Shown here one piece after another: positions 53,401 to 61,437 of a DNA stretch of 64,000 nucleotides. Origin of the DNA: Microbacterium saperdae. GTDB lineage: Bacteria > Actinomycetota > Actinomycetes > Actinomycetales > Microbacteriaceae. The notes under the pieces are model-generated. The model was not told where the DNA came from and searched no databases. It saw only the letters and a program-made list of their open reading frames with translations. The stretch is from contig NZ_VFOX01000001.1 in assembly GCF_006716345.1 (NCBI RefSeq), forward strand, positions 2,294,001-2,358,000, read 5' to 3'. Every line of letters begins with the position of its first letter. The stretch's first letter is position 1. Both the position numbers and the translations under genes were made by a program.

Positions 53401-54143
53401 AGTTCGGCGACTTCGTCAACGGTGCGCAGTCGGTGATCGACGAGTACATCTCCGCCGCCGAGCAGAAGTGGGGCCAGCAGTCCAGCGTGACACTGCTGCT
53501 CCCCCACGGCTACGAAGGCCAGGGACCGGATCACTCCTCTGCACGTATCGAGCGCTTCCTGCAGCTGTGCGCACAGGAGAACATGATCGTCTCGCGTCCC
53601 TCGACGCCGGCGTCGTACTTCCATCTGCTCCGTCGCCAGGCCTATGCCCGTCCGCGCAAGCCGTTGATCGTGTTCACGCCGAAGGCGATGCTGCGACTGC
53701 GCGGTGCGACGAGCCCCGTCGAGGCGTTCACCCAGGGCCGCTTCGAACCGGTGATCGACGACGACCGCGGCCTCGACCGCACCGCCGTCAAGCGGGTACT
53801 CGTGCACTCGGGCAAGGTCCACTGGGATCTGCGCGCCGAGCTCGACAAGAAGCCGAACCCCGAGGTCGCCCTCGTCCGGCTGGAGCAGCTGTACCCGACT
53901 CCGATCGACGAGCTCAAGGCGATCACGGACTCCTACCCGAACGCCGAGCTGGTGTGGGTCCAGGAGGAGCCGGAGAACCAGGGCGCCTGGCCGTTCCTGG
54001 CGCTGGCCTTCGCCGACGTCCCCGGAGACCGCTCGTTCCGCCCGGTCGCGCGCACGGCGTCGGCCTCGCCGGCGACCGGCTCCTCGAAGGTGCATGCCGC
54101 CGAGCAGGCCACCCTGCTGCGTGAGGCGCTCACGATCGACTGA
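50475..54143 (+). CDS. kgd: multifunctional 2-oxoglutarate dehydrogenase E1/E2 (Kgd/OdhA)
   Basis: 1222-residue fused enzyme specific to actinobacteria. Residues 10-40 (FGANSWLVEELYEQF) are the E1 N-terminal helix; 50-110 an Ala/Pro linker; 115-340 an E2 succinyltransferase core ending TYDHRVIQGAGSGEFL (catalytic His); then the thiamine-diphosphate E1 part (GMAHRGRLNVLTNIAGK, HGDAAFAGQGVV, NNQVGFTT, RRRGHNEGDDPS, GYEGQGPDHSS). No lipoyl domain, so E2p and Lpd are supplied elsewhere. Catalyses oxidative decarboxylation of 2-oxoglutarate in the TCA cycle. GTG start with GAGGG upstream; TAGGCT at 50382-50387 is a possible -10. Odhl control cannot be seen here. Confidence 0.97.
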   Translation: MSNQVTGVGGDGGFGANSWLVEELYEQFKVNRDSVDKEWWPILEKYHSDTTGGAAPAEASAQPAHPVTAPIPVIGSQPVARTTTKPAAAAPIPAQAPKPAAKEAAESAEEDKVTPLRGLPKTLAANMDESLTVPTATSVRTIPAKLMIDNRIVINNHMARTRGGKVSFTHLIGWALIRTLDEFRSQNVFYAEIDGKASVVAPAHVNLGIAIDLPKPDGTRALMVPSIKRADTLSFTEYLVAYEDLVTRARNNKLTAADFQGTTVSLTNPGGIGTVHSVPRLMKGQGCIIGAGALEYPAEFQGASDKTLNELAIGKTITLTSTYDHRVIQGAGSGEFLKKVHELLIGQRGFYDDIFAALRIPYAPIRWNPDIAVDLAERVDKQSRVQELINSFRVRGHLMADIDPLEYVQRSHPDLEIESHGLTFWDLDREFVTGGFGGRRIAKLRDILGVLRDSYCRTLGIEYMHIQDPEQRRWFQEKVELKYQKPGHDEQLRVLRKLNEAEAFETFLQTKFVGQKRFSLEGGESLVPLLDEILQGAANAGLEGAAIGMAHRGRLNVLTNIAGKTYGQVFQEFEGTQTPGNQRGSGDVKYHLGTEGTFIAEDGAELPVYLAANPSHLETVDGVLEGIVRAKQDRKPIGTFAWLPILVHGDAAFAGQGVVVETLQMSQLRGYRTGGTIHVVVNNQVGFTTTPNDGRTSVYATDVAKTIQAPVFHVNGDDPEAVIHVAQLAFEYRERFHRDVVIDLVCYRRRGHNEGDDPSMTQPLMTDLIQAKRSVRRLYTESLVGRGDITEQEYDEAKADFQNRLEIAFAETHAAETGALPIAPDVAPVDDQVGAPEVTGVPSEVIQLIGDAFVNKPEGFTVHPKIQQLLEKRLDMSRNGNIDWGFGELLAFGSLLVEGTPVRFAGQDARRGTFVQRHATLHDRANGQEWLPLSNLSDAQGRFFIYDSLLSEYAALGFEYGYSVEAPEALVLWEAQFGDFVNGAQSVIDEYISAAEQKWGQQSSVTLLLPHGYEGQGPDHSSARIERFLQLCAQENMIVSRPSTPASYFHLLRRQAYARPRKPLIVFTPKAMLRLRGATSPVEAFTQGRFEPVIDDDRGLDRTAVKRVLVHSGKVHWDLRAELDKKPNPEVALVRLEQLYPTPIDELKAITDSYPNAELVWVQEEPENQGAWPFLALAFADVPGDRSFRPVARTASASPATGSSKVHAAEQATLLREALTID

Positions 54144-54155
54144 TCCGTCAACATG

Positions 54156-54193
54156 ATGAAGGCGCCGTGACCATCAGGTCGCGGCGCCTTCAT
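54156..54193. terminator. bidirectional terminator between kgd and the kinase gene
   Basis: ATGAAGGCGCCGTGACC, loop ATCA, GGTCGCGGCGCCTTCAT: a 17-bp stem with one G-T pair, between two convergent genes; its flanks are AT-richer on both sides. Confidence 0.85.
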
Positions 54194-54217
54194 CGTTCCC
54201 GAGCGCGAGACGGCGTG

Positions 54218-55237
54218 TCAGCTCGCTCCGAGCGGCATCCGCTGCGCGAACCGCACGTCCGTGCTCAGCAGGACGGTCGCCCGCTCCAGCGCCGCCGCAT
54301 CCGCTCCCGCGGCAGCCAGCACGAGCAGCGCCGCGCCGAGCACCGGCGGGGCATCGACCACGCTGAGCCGAGCGTTCGGGGCGTGCTGCGCGAGACCGAC
54401 GTGGATGTCGTCGAGCAGGAGCGGGTCACGCCCACGAGCCACCCCGCCGCCGAACAGCACCGGCACCTCGGCATCGCGCAGTCCGAGGCGATCGATGCAT
54501 GCGCGTACGTACGACACGACTTCCTCCGCCTGACGTCGCACGACTTCTCTGGCCACCGCGTCCCCGGCATGCGCCGCGGCGAACACCAGGGGCGCGAGCG
54601 GCGCGAACCCTTCGCCGTGGCGCCGGCCGAGATGCACATCCTCGATCAGTGCGGCCACGCTCGGCGACGCGACCGCATCGAGAAGCAGATCGACCAGCAC
54701 CGTCGCCGGGCCCCGTCCGTCCTCTGCCCGCGCCGCGTGCCAGACGACCGCATCCCCCAGCTCGCCGCCACCACCCCAGTCGCCGGAGAGCGGGCCGAGA
54801 GCAGGGAAGCGCACCTGCTCACCGTCGGCCCGCACGCCGATCGCGTTCATCCCCGTGCCGCAGATCACCGCGACGGCATCCGGCGCATCCGTTCCGGCGC
54901 GCAGCAGTGCGTGCAGGTCGTTCTCGACGACGACGTCGACCGCCCACGGGAGATCGGCGAGTGCCGCCCGGAACACCGTGATCTCCTCGGCGAGGTCGAG
55001 CCCCGACAGGTACAGGCCCACCTGCGCCAGCGTCCGTGGATCGCGGCCACCGAGCGCCCGGCTCACGAGGTCGTCGATCACACCCACGGATGCGGCGAGC
55101 CCTTCCAGCTGCGGACTCGATCCCGTCCCACGCTCCCAGGCGAGCACCTCCCCGTCGATGCCGAGAAGGACCACGTCGGTCTTCGAACCCCCGCCGTCGA
55201 CGGCGAGCACGACATCAGGCCGCGGCACGGTGGTCAC
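54218..55237 (-). CDS. BadF/BcrA-type sugar kinase (N-acetylglucosamine kinase-like)
   Basis: 339 residues, ASKHA fold. Phosphate-1 loop VVLAVDGGGSKTDVVLLG, phosphate-2/adenosine sites AVICGTGMNAIGV and VLFGGGVARGRDP, middle GPLSGDWGGGGELGD. This is the layout of the BadF/BadG/BcrA family that includes N-acetylglucosamine kinases. Substrate is uncertain; context suggests a disaccharide, or the sugar released by the GH4 enzyme. GTG 55237 is chosen (GTGA overlap with the GH4 stop, GGAG upstream). Last gene of the sugar operon. Confidence 0.85.
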   Translation of the reverse strand: MTTVPRPDVVLAVDGGGSKTDVVLLGIDGEVLAWERGTGSSPQLEGLAASVGVIDDLVSRALGGRDPRTLAQVGLYLSGLDLAEEITVFRAALADLPWAVDVVVENDLHALLRAGTDAPDAVAVICGTGMNAIGVRADGEQVRFPALGPLSGDWGGGGELGDAVVWHAARAEDGRGPATVLVDLLLDAVASPSVAALIEDVHLGRRHGEGFAPLAPLVFAAAHAGDAVAREVVRRQAEEVVSYVRACIDRLGLRDAEVPVLFGGGVARGRDPLLLDDIHVGLAQHAPNARLSVVDAPPVLGAALLVLAAAGADAAALERATVLLSTDVRFAQRMPLGAS

Positions 55238-56490
55238 GCCCACTCCAGGAATCGCGCATTCGCCCCGAGCAGCAGAGCCGTGAGCTTCTCCGCCCGATCA
55301 TGCTGCAGCACCAGCGGGTGCGATCGCATCGCACGCAGCACCCGGTCGCGCCCTCCGTGGATCGCGGCATCCAGAGCGAGCCTCTCATATCCCGCGACCG
55401 CGCTGATGAGTCCGCTGATGTCGTCCGGCAATGCGGCGACCGGTTCGGCCACGAACCGCCCGTCGACATGACGCGCCGGCACCTCGATCACGTGATCGTC
55501 CGGCAGGAACGGGAGCACGCCGTCGTTGCGGAGATTGACCACACGAGGCACGACCGTTCCCCCGCGGATCGCGATGAGCAGTTCGATCGCGGCCTCGGAG
55601 TAGAACGCTCCCCCGCGCTTCTCCAGGATCTCCGGCTTGGTGTCGACAGCCGGATCCGCGTACAGCCGGAGCAGATCCTGCTCGATCGCACGCACCTCCT
55701 GGGCTCGTGTGGCGTGGTGCCGCTGCTCGTGCAGCACCTCGTCGTGCGCGTAGTAGTAGCGCAGGTAGTACGAGGGGATCACGCCGAGTTGTGCCAGCAG
55801 TGCAGGCGCCAGCTCCACCGTCTCCGCGAGATCACCGAGCCGGCTCTCGAGCGCGCCGGGCAGCACATCCACACCGTCGACGAAGACGCCGCGCTCCCAC
55901 GTCAGATGGTTCAGCCCGACGTGCGCCAGTCCGACCCGGTCCGGTGCGACACCGGCTTCCTCGGCGAAACGGCGTTGGAACCCGATGGCGACGTTGCAGA
56001 GTCCGACCGCCCGGTGTCCCGCCTGCAGGAGCGCACGCGTGACGATGCCGACGGGGTTGGTGAAGTCCACGATCCACGCGTCCGGCTTCGCGTGCTTCCG
56101 AACGACATCCGCGATCCGCAGGACGACCGGAACCGTGCGCAGCGCCTTGGCCAGCCCACCGGGACCGGTCGTCTCCTGACCGATGCAGTCGACGTCGTGC
56201 GGCCAGCTCTCATCCTGTTCCCTGGCGTCCTGCCCGCCGATGCGCAGCTGGATGAGCACCGCATCCGCATCGCTGACGCCGGCGACGAGGTCATCCGTGG
56301 CGATCAGCCGCGCGGGATGCCCGCCCCTGGTCAGCATCCGCCGCGAGACGGCTCCCACGAGGTCGAGGCGTGCTGGATCCGTGTCGACCAGCACGATCTC
56401 CTCGATCGGGAGTTCGCCCTGCAGCCGGATGAAGCCGTCGATCAGCTCCGGGGTGTACGTCGATCCGCCGCCGACGATGGCCAGTTTCAT
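55234..56490 (-). CDS. glycoside hydrolase family 4 (6-phospho-beta-glucosidase-like)
   Basis: 418 residues. NAD-dependent GH4: NAD loop LAIVGGGSTYTPEL, DCIGQETTGPGGLAKALRTVPV, FTNPVGIVTRALL, metal ligands Cys165 (GLCNVAIG) and the His in VGLNHLTW, and YYLRYYYAHDEVL. It cleaves glycosides by an oxidation-elimination route with Mn2+. The GLCNV and FTNP pattern points to the 6-phospho-beta-glucosidase branch. Since no PTS is encoded here, the phosphorylated substrate would have to come from the adjacent kinase. It is preceded by the ROK gene (42-nt gap). Confidence 0.92.
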   Translation of the reverse strand: MKLAIVGGGSTYTPELIDGFIRLQGELPIEEIVLVDTDPARLDLVGAVSRRMLTRGGHPARLIATDDLVAGVSDADAVLIQLRIGGQDAREQDESWPHDVDCIGQETTGPGGLAKALRTVPVVLRIADVVRKHAKPDAWIVDFTNPVGIVTRALLQAGHRAVGLCNVAIGFQRRFAEEAGVAPDRVGLAHVGLNHLTWERGVFVDGVDVLPGALESRLGDLAETVELAPALLAQLGVIPSYYLRYYYAHDEVLHEQRHHATRAQEVRAIEQDLLRLYADPAVDTKPEILEKRGGAFYSEAAIELLIAIRGGTVVPRVVNLRNDGVLPFLPDDHVIEVPARHVDGRFVAEPVAALPDDISGLISAVAGYERLALDAAIHGGRDRVLRAMRSHPLVLQHDRAEKLTALLLGANARFLEWA

Positions 56491-56532
56491 CTGTTCTCCT
56501 TGTTCATGGTTTCGTCCGCTCGCCCGAAGGCG

Positions 56533-57702
56533 TCAGTCGGTGGGTATGCGTTCCTCGAGACGGGCACGGATCTGCTCCACGAGCAGGCGTCGCGCTCCGA
56601 CGAGGACGGCGCTCTCGCCTGTGCCGCTCACCAGCACGTCGGGGGCGGGGCGCTCATCACGCTCCGCACGCGCGGCCACGAGCTCCGCGAGCCGCGCTCC
56701 TGCGGCGAGGCAGGTGGGCCCGCCGAGCACGATGACCGCGGGGTCGAGAACCGCGAGCACGGGTTCGAGCGTGAGCGCGATGCGGTCGGCGAGCATGTTC
56801 ATCACGACGTCATCAGCGGCGAGATCCGCGAGGCTCCGCCGCGCGCCATCGCTACGGGATCCCAGCAGGTCGAGGACCACCTGCGACCCCAACAGATCGG
56901 TGGTGACCGCACCAGGAGCGCCGGTGCCGGCAGCGACCGTCAGGTAGCCGACCTCACCCGCGCTTCCGCGCGCGCCCCGGTGGATGCTGCCGTCGAGGTC
57001 GACGCCGACGCCGAGCCCCACTCCCACCCACAGGAACGCGAAGCTGCTCGCCTGTTGCGCGACACCGATCGCGCGCTCCGCCATGGTGGCCAGATTGACG
57101 TCGTTCTCGAGAGTGGCCGAAACTCCGAGCTCACGCTCGATACGCGCGCGGGCGCCGGATGAGGGCCACCCCGGGAGCGAATCCGTCAACGAGAGCGCGT
57201 CCTCCGCACTGCTCACGGCTGCCTGCACGCCGACCGTGACCGCTTCGATCGTGCTTCGGTCTGCGCCGGCGGCTCCGCACGCGGCGTCGATCGCGCGGCC
57301 GATGTCTGCCTCGGGCGAGCGGTCCATCCCGCGCACGGGGAGTTCGACGATCGGGTGCTCCGCTCCGGATGCATCGACCAGCACGGCCTGGATGCTGTCA
57401 TCGAGCATGTTCACGGCGACTCCGGCGACACGATCCGTGCGCACACCCCAGCTCACCGCACTCGGACCTCGACTGCCCGCGACCTCGCCGACCGGCACGA
57501 CGAGGTCCGCACGTTCGAGACGCGCGAGCATCTGCGTCGCCGTCGGCTTCGACATGCCCGACAGCTCACCCAGGCGCGTGCGGGTGAGGGGACCGTGCTC
57601 GACGATCAGGCGCAGCGCCTCCCGGTCGTTCCTGGTGCGCAACCAGGATGACGTGCCCGGATCGATCTGCGACCTGACCCTGCCTTCCGAAGGGCGAGTC
57701 AT
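56533..57702 (-). CDS. ROK-family transcriptional regulator
   Basis: 389 residues. N-terminal winged helix (about 24-70: LRLIVEHGPLTRTRLGELSGMSKPTATQMLARLERADLV), then a ROK domain (GVAVNMLDDSIQAVLVDASG, ENDVNLATMAERAIG, FLWVGVGLGVGVDLDG, GSAGEVGYLTVAAG). The ROK zinc motif (C-x-C-G-x-x-G-C) is missing in the region after GEVGYL, so no kinase activity is expected. Likely repressor of its own operon, relieved by the imported sugar. The ATG overlaps the stop of the ATPase gene upstream. Confidence 0.9.
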   Translation of the reverse strand: MTRPSEGRVRSQIDPGTSSWLRTRNDREALRLIVEHGPLTRTRLGELSGMSKPTATQMLARLERADLVVPVGEVAGSRGPSAVSWGVRTDRVAGVAVNMLDDSIQAVLVDASGAEHPIVELPVRGMDRSPEADIGRAIDAACGAAGADRSTIEAVTVGVQAAVSSAEDALSLTDSLPGWPSSGARARIERELGVSATLENDVNLATMAERAIGVAQQASSFAFLWVGVGLGVGVDLDGSIHRGARGSAGEVGYLTVAAGTGAPGAVTTDLLGSQVVLDLLGSRSDGARRSLADLAADDVVMNMLADRIALTLEPVLAVLDPAVIVLGGPTCLAAGARLAELVAARAERDERPAPDVLVSGTGESAVLVGARRLLVEQIRARLEERIPTD

Positions 57703-58556
57703 GTGCTGCCGAGTTCTTGGCGGACTTCGTCGCGGAGGCGTCCGAGGTTGTCTGGCTCCGGTGCGGCGCCGAGGAGGGTCTTGGTGTACTCGTGTCGCGG
57801 GTTCAGGATGACCTCGTCCGCGGGGCCGCGTTCGACGACGTCGCCGTGGTAGAGGACCATGATCTCGTCGGAGAAGTGGCGGGCGGTCGCGAGGTCGTGG
57901 GTGATGTAGAGCACGCCGAGGTTCTCCTCGCGTTGCAGGTCCGCGAGCAGGTTCAACACCCCCAACCGGATCGATACGTCCAACATCGATACCGGCTCGT
58001 CCGCGACGATGAACCGGGCCCCCGGCGCCAGTGCTCGCGCGATCGCGACACGCTGCCGCTGCCCACCCGAGAGCTCATGCGGGCGCCGATCCGCGAACCC
58101 CGCCGCCGGTGTGAGCTTGACACGATCCAGCAACTCCAACGCCCGCTCCCGCACCTGGACCCCCGACAGCTCGGGGTGATGCAACCGCAACGGGCGCTCG
58201 AGATGATGCGCGATCGTGTGGAACGGGTTCAACGACGCGAACGGGTCCTGGAACACCATCTGCACATCCGACCGATACCGCGCCAACGCGTTACCCCGGG
58301 TGCCCGACGGCTTCCCATCCAACAGGATCTCCCCACGGGTCGGGGTCTCCAACTTCATCAACATCCGCGCGATCGTCGACTTCCCCGACCCCGACTCCCC
58401 CACCAACGCCACCGTCTTCCCCGCAGCGATCGTGAACGACACATCCTTCACCGCATGCAGAGTCGTCGTCTTCAACCCCGAACGCAGGTGGAAGTCCTTC
58501 ACCAGATTCCGCGCCTCCAACGTGGGAACCCCGACGGGCGTGTGTGTGGTGGTCAT
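57699..58556 (-). CDS. ABC transporter ATP-binding protein, OppF/DppF type
   Basis: 285 residues. Walker [18 protein letters not shown]-loop MVFQDPFASLNPFHTI, signature [16 protein letters not shown]-loop VADEPVSMLDVSI, H-loop ITHDLATARHF; C-terminal OppF extension RHEYTKTLLGAAPEP. Second ATPase of the sugar importer. Codon use differs from most neighbours: many TTG for Leu and GGG for Gly. It overlaps the preceding ATPase gene by 4 nt. Confidence 0.93.
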   Translation of the reverse strand: MTTTHTPVGVPTLEARNLVKDFHLRSGLKTTTLHAVKDVSFTIAAGKTVALVGESGSGKSTIARMLMKLETPTRGEILLDGKPSGTRGNALARYRSDVQMVFQDPFASLNPFHTIAHHLERPLRLHHPELSGVQVRERALELLDRVKLTPAAGFADRRPHELSGGQRQRVAIARALAPGARFIVADEPVSMLDVSIRLGVLNLLADLQREENLGVLYITHDLATARHFSDEIMVLYHGDVVERGPADEVILNPRHEYTKTLLGAAPEPDNLGRLRDEVRQELGST

Positions 58557-59411
58557 CGGACCTGCTCCTGACTGGGCTGATTCCCGGTGCGCACGAAATC
58601 GCCCCGCTCCCCCGCGAGCGACGGGAAACTCGACAACAACTTCTTCGTGTACTCATGCTGCGGCGACCGGTAAATCTCCTCCGCCGTGCCCTCCTCCACG
58701 ATCTGCCCCTGCAACATCACCGCGATCCGATCACTGATCTCGATCAACATCGGCAGATCATGCGTGATGAAGATCACCGCGAACCCCAACCGCTCCCGCA
58801 ACCGCATGATCTCCCGGATGATGCCCCGCTGCACCACCACATCCAACGCCGTCGTCGGCTCATCCATGATCATCACCTGCGGATCCAACGCCAACGCCAT
58901 CGCGATCATCATCCGCTGACGCATCCCCCCCGGACAGCTCGTGCGGGAAACTCGTCAACCGGGCCGGATCCACCCCCACCAACGTGAGCAACTCCTCCGC
59001 CCGCACCGTCTTCGCCTTCTTGCTCATCCCGGGGCGATGCGTGTCGAAGATGTCGAAGATCTGCGCCCGCACACTGATCACGGGATTGAGCGAGTTCATC
59101 GCGCCCTGGAACACCATCGAGATCTTGTCCCACCGGAACGCCCGCAAACCCTCCCCATCCAAACCCACGATGTCGATATCGTGACCTGCCCTGTCGTGGA
59201 ACACGATCTCGCCGCCGGTCATCAACGCCGGCGCCTTCAACAACCGATTCATCCCATACGCGAGCGTGGTCTTCCCACAGCCCGATTCGCCGGCGAGCCC
59301 GAGGATCTCGCCCCGATGCAACGTCAACGAGACATCACGGACCGCCCTCACAGGCGGATCCACCTCATACTCGATCGACACATTCCGCGCCGTCAACACT
59401 GCCTCACTCAT
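58553..59411 (-). pseudogene. ABC transporter ATP-binding protein, OppD/DppD type, apparent frameshift
   Basis: First part (ATG 59411, Walker A GESGCGKTTLAYG, Q-loop SMVFQGAMNSLNPVISV) reads in frame to FPHELSGG. There the frame breaks at a run of seven C (58925-58931; seven G on the coding strand). With six G the protein continues as [30 protein letters not shown]-loop FITHDLPMLIE, C-terminal HEYTKKLLSSFPSL, for a normal 285 residues. The break lies exactly in the ABC signature. Everything else is conserved, so a sequencing error or slippage site is as likely as a true mutation. Same odd codon use as the partner gene. Confidence 0.85.
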
Positions 59412-60400
59412 GCGACTGCTCCTTCTCCACCGATGCCACGCCCGGCACGACGTGCACGCCGCTGCCGACGTGCTGCCATCGGAACCAACCGCAGCTTCGG
59501 GTTCACGACCTCGTCGATCGCGAAATTGATCAGCGAGAGCGCCGTGCCGATGAGCGCGATGATCGCTCCCGGCGGCACGAACCACCACCACGCTCCGCTG
59601 CCGACGGCCTGTCCCGTCTGCGCATCGTTGAGCACGGTTCCCAGCGTGATGGACCCCGTCGGTCCCAGTCCGAGATACGAGAGCCCCGCCTCCCCCAGCA
59701 CCGCGAAGATCACCCCGAAGATGAGCTGCGCGGCCAACAGCGGCACCAGGTTCGGGAGGATCTCCACGAAGATCACCCGCAACGGACGCTCCCCGGCGAC
59801 CACCGAGGCGGCGACGTAGTCCCTGGTGCGCAGAGAGCGGGCCGTGCCGCGCAGCACCACAGCCGAGCCTGCCCACCCGGTGATCCCCAGCACCAGCGCC
59901 ACCAGCAGCGAGCTGCGCGCCAGATCCCCCAGACCGTCGGTGTTCTGCACGTAGGCGGCGATCACCATGACCAGCGGCAGCCCCGGAATCACGAGCATGA
60001 TGTTCGTGGCGAGCATCAGCACCTCGTCCAGGGCGCCCCCGAAGTAACCCGCGAGCACGCCGAACACGAGCGCGAGGACCAGAGCCACCAGACCGGCCAC
60101 CGCCCCGACGAACAGCGAGCCCTGGGTGCCCGTGGCGACCTGCGACAGCACATCGAAGCCGAGCTTCGTCGTGCCGAGAGGATGCTCGGCGCTCGGCGGC
60201 AGCAGCGCATCGAAGCTCGCGTCCCGCGGATCACCGAGCACCAACGGACCGATGAGCCCGAACAGCACGATCGCGCCGAGCATGATCACACCGGTGAGGA
60301 GCTTCCCCGACATCCGCGGGAAGCGTCGTCGGACGCGGTCCGATCGGGTGACGGCCACGGCATGCGTGGACTCTGTGGGAGAAACGATCAGGTCAGCCAT
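59408..60400 (-). CDS. ABC transporter permease, DppC/OppC type
   Basis: 330 residues, six helices after a charged N terminus. HPLGTTKLGFDVLSQVATGTQGSLFVG, the EAA loop RTRDYVAASVVAGERPLRVIF, and GEAGLSYLGLGPTGSITLG. Forms the import channel with the DppB-type permease. ATG 60400 overlaps the DppB stop by 8 nt; the longer in-frame start at 60430 would overlap by 38 nt. Its stop overlaps the ATPase ATG. Confidence 0.92.
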   Translation of the reverse strand: MADLIVSPTESTHAVAVTRSDRVRRRFPRMSGKLLTGVIMLGAIVLFGLIGPLVLGDPRDASFDALLPPSAEHPLGTTKLGFDVLSQVATGTQGSLFVGAVAGLVALVLALVFGVLAGYFGGALDEVLMLATNIMLVIPGLPLVMVIAAYVQNTDGLGDLARSSLLVALVLGITGWAGSAVVLRGTARSLRTRDYVAASVVAGERPLRVIFVEILPNLVPLLAAQLIFGVIFAVLGEAGLSYLGLGPTGSITLGTVLNDAQTGQAVGSGAWWWFVPPGAIIALIGTALSLINFAIDEVVNPKLRLVPMAARRQRRARRAGRGIGGEGAVA

Positions 60401-61397
60401 CGCGGCGCACTCTCGGGTCGATGAAGCCATAGAGAAGGTCGATGAGGAAGTTCGCCGCCAGCACCGTGAGCGTGATGACGAGGAACACCCCCTGCATCAG
60501 GGCGTAGTCGAGACCTTGGACCGACTGGATCATCAGCTTGCCGAGACCGGGATAGCTGAACACCTGCTCCGTCACGATGGACCCCGCGACCACGAATCCC
60601 AGCGCGATCCCGAAGCCGGCGAGGCTGGGGATCGACGCATTGCGCGCCGCATAGGCCGTACGGATGCGCGAGGGCCGCAGCCCCTTGGCCTCCGCCGTGA
60701 GCACGTAGTCCTCGGCCATCGTCTGCACCATCATGTTGCGCATGCCGAGCAGCCATCCGCCGACCGAGGAGATCACGATCGTCGCGGCAGGGAGCAGGGC
60801 GTGCACGAAGGCGCTGAGGAAGAACGCGGGAGTCCACTCCGGCCCTGCGGGGAACTCGAACACGTCGTAGCCGCCGATGATCGGCAGGAGCCCCAACTGC
60901 ACGGAGAACACCGCGACCAGTACGAGCGCGAGCCAGAAATACGGGATCGACTGGAGGAAGGTCGTGATCGGCACCAGCTGATCGAGCCAAGTGCCGCGGA
61001 GCCACCCGACCCAGGCACCGGCGAGGATGCCGAGGACGAAGGAGATTATGGTCGCCGCGCCGACCAGCGTCACCGTCCACGGCAGCGCCGCGGCGATGAG
61101 CTCACCCACTGGGGCCGGGTATCGGGTCGAGGAGATCCCGAGGTCACCCTGCAGCAACCGGCCCCAGTAGGCGAGGTACTGATCCCACAGACTCGACCCC
61201 TTCTCCGCCCCGAGGATCGAGGTGATCGCCTTGACCGTCTCCTCGGAGATCGGCCGCCCGCCGTTCGCGCGCCGGAGCTTGCCCAGCATGATCGCGGCGG
61301 GGTCGCCCGGAAGCAACCGCGGCAGGAGGAAGTTGAGAGAGATCGCGGCCCAGAGCGTGATGAGGTAGAACCCGATGCGTCGCATCCAGAACTTCAC
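60393..61397 (-). CDS. ABC transporter permease, DppB/OppB type
   Basis: 334 residues, six helices. Start RRIGFYLITLWAAISLNFLLPRLLPGDPAA is the DppB signature; EAA loop DYVLTAEAKGLRPSRIRTAYAARN; end LLYGFIDPRVR. GTG start with GGAGG 6 nt upstream. Second gene of the sugar operon, 40 nt after the binding protein. Confidence 0.94.
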   Translation of the reverse strand: MKFWMRRIGFYLITLWAAISLNFLLPRLLPGDPAAIMLGKLRRANGGRPISEETVKAITSILGAEKGSSLWDQYLAYWGRLLQGDLGISSTRYPAPVGELIAAALPWTVTLVGAATIISFVLGILAGAWVGWLRGTWLDQLVPITTFLQSIPYFWLALVLVAVFSVQLGLLPIIGGYDVFEFPAGPEWTPAFFLSAFVHALLPAATIVISSVGGWLLGMRNMMVQTMAEDYVLTAEAKGLRPSRIRTAYAARNASIPSLAGFGIALGFVVAGSIVTEQVFSYPGLGKLMIQSVQGLDYALMQGVFLVITLTVLAANFLIDLLYGFIDPRVRRDG

Positions 61398-61437
61398 GAG
61401 GCCCTCCTCTCGATGGATCGATCCATGGGAATGCGTC

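Noticed and set aside
52029..54095. 688-codon frame antisense to kgd
   Set aside because: Rich in Arg, Gly, Leu and Asp in a pattern that mirrors the kgd codons; no domain and no ribosome site.
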